Part shown: positions 63,797 to 64,000 of the stretch, one piece after another | Layout of the letters: every line of letters begins with the position of its first letter | Position numbering within the stretch: position 1 is the stretch's first letter | Assembly (NCBI GenBank): GCA_964602515.1 | Contig: CAZRRJ010000001.1 | Span: 744,001 to 808,000 of the forward strand | Direction: 5' to 3' | DNA from: Carboxylicivirga sp964602515 | GTDB lineage: Bacteria; Bacteroidota; Bacteroidia; Bacteroidales; Marinilabiliaceae | DNA length: 64,000 bases | Program-made: the position numbers and the translations under genes | The notes under the pieces: model-generated | What the model saw: only the letters and a program-made list of their open reading frames with translations | What the model was told of the DNA's origin: nothing | Database searches by the model: none

Positions 63797-64000
63797 TTAC
63801 TTAATTTTGGTTAAGGACAACAACAAATAACTCAGTAAATAAAAGAAGGCACCCATTACAACAGAAAGTGCAATTGCGCCAATAATATATTGCTGTATAT
63901 TAGCACCTATATCAGATAGTTTAAGAGACATATCAACCTGCCATGACCCCTGCCCCATTAAAAAGCTTCCGCATACATAGCTTAAATATATGATTGCCGG
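63797..64000 (-). CDS. DUF2062-type membrane protein, N-terminus outside window
   Basis: The last 67 codons of a minus-strand gene. They read PAIIYLSYVCGSFLMGQG, then two hydrophobic segments ending YLLSYLLLSLTKIK. The pattern P-x-I-Y-x-L-S-x-x-x-G-S-x-L-M-G fits the DUF2062 family, often fused to glycosyltransferases in polyene-pigment clusters. It ends 8 bases before the MMPL fusion start and is probably in the same operon. Confidence 0.65.
   Translation of the reverse strand, partial: PAIIYLSYVCGSFLMGQGSWQVDMSLKLSDIGANIQQYIIGAIALSVVMGAFFYLLSYLLLSLTKIK

Noticed and set aside
50744..64000. Phage or integrative element boundary at the IS982 copy and tRNA
   Set aside because: No integrase, no repeated tRNA end and no phage structural genes; the operon looks like ordinary chromosomal metabolism.

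Overview
The window is AT-rich chromosomal DNA of a Bacteroidota bacterium, most likely order Bacteroidales/Marinilabiliales (rank below phylum is inference). The evidence is a TonB-dependent receptor with a carboxypeptidase-regulatory-like domain, a type IX secretion (T9SS) sorting domain, a SecA of about 1100 residues, TAnnTTTG promoter boxes upstream of several genes, and few Shine-Dalgarno sequences.

Layout. 1-15 kb: an incomplete secreted alpha/beta-hydrolase, a 21-bp minisatellite, a TonB receptor with an AraC regulator, a trehalose-phosphate synthase/phosphatase fusion divergent from a GH15 hydrolase, a MITE-like hairpin, a three-gene operon of exported proteins in which every gene carries a frameshift, and a small IS-derived element. 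15-22 kb: ferritin, a three-subunit biotin-dependent (propionyl-CoA type) carboxylase operon, a HisJ-type PHP phosphatase and peptide release factor 3. 22-26 kb: a hotdog thioesterase and a stress cluster made of an HtrA gene that has lost its protease domain, one canonical and two divergent Hsp20-like genes and an unlisted 54-residue lipoprotein. 26-40 kb: lgt, secA, a rhomboid protease, threonine aldolase, a DUF2007-Usp-Usp protein, a RelA/SpoT protein with a degenerate hydrolase half, an envelope trio (YtxH, holin-like, small basic protein) and rplS. 40-49 kb: a glycosyltransferase-toroid fusion, an AsmA-family protein and two C69 dipeptidases separated by an IS3 scar. 49-50.6 kb: tRNA-Arg(ACG) and an internally deleted IS982-type element.

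50.7-64 kb is the most interesting region: a compact operon, all on the minus strand with overlapping or touching genes. Reading in transcription order it encodes a DUF2062 protein (cut by the window), a 1278-residue fusion of an MMPL/RND exporter, a PlsC acyltransferase and a methyltransferase, two RetSat/CrtI-type FAD oxidoreductases, a C45-type autoproteolytic acyltransferase/hydrolase, a membrane 4Fe-4S protein, a secreted alpha/beta-hydrolase, a PaaK-like adenylate-forming enzyme and a second acyltransferase. DUF2062, MMPL and PlsC together resemble the export and lipid-attachment part of aryl polyene/flexirubin pigment loci, but the ketosynthase, ACP and ammonia-lyase core is not in the window, so the product is unknown.

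Truncated, frameshifted and IS-derived sequences recur through the window. They may reflect real decay or, for the single-base shifts, consensus errors; raw reads would settle this.
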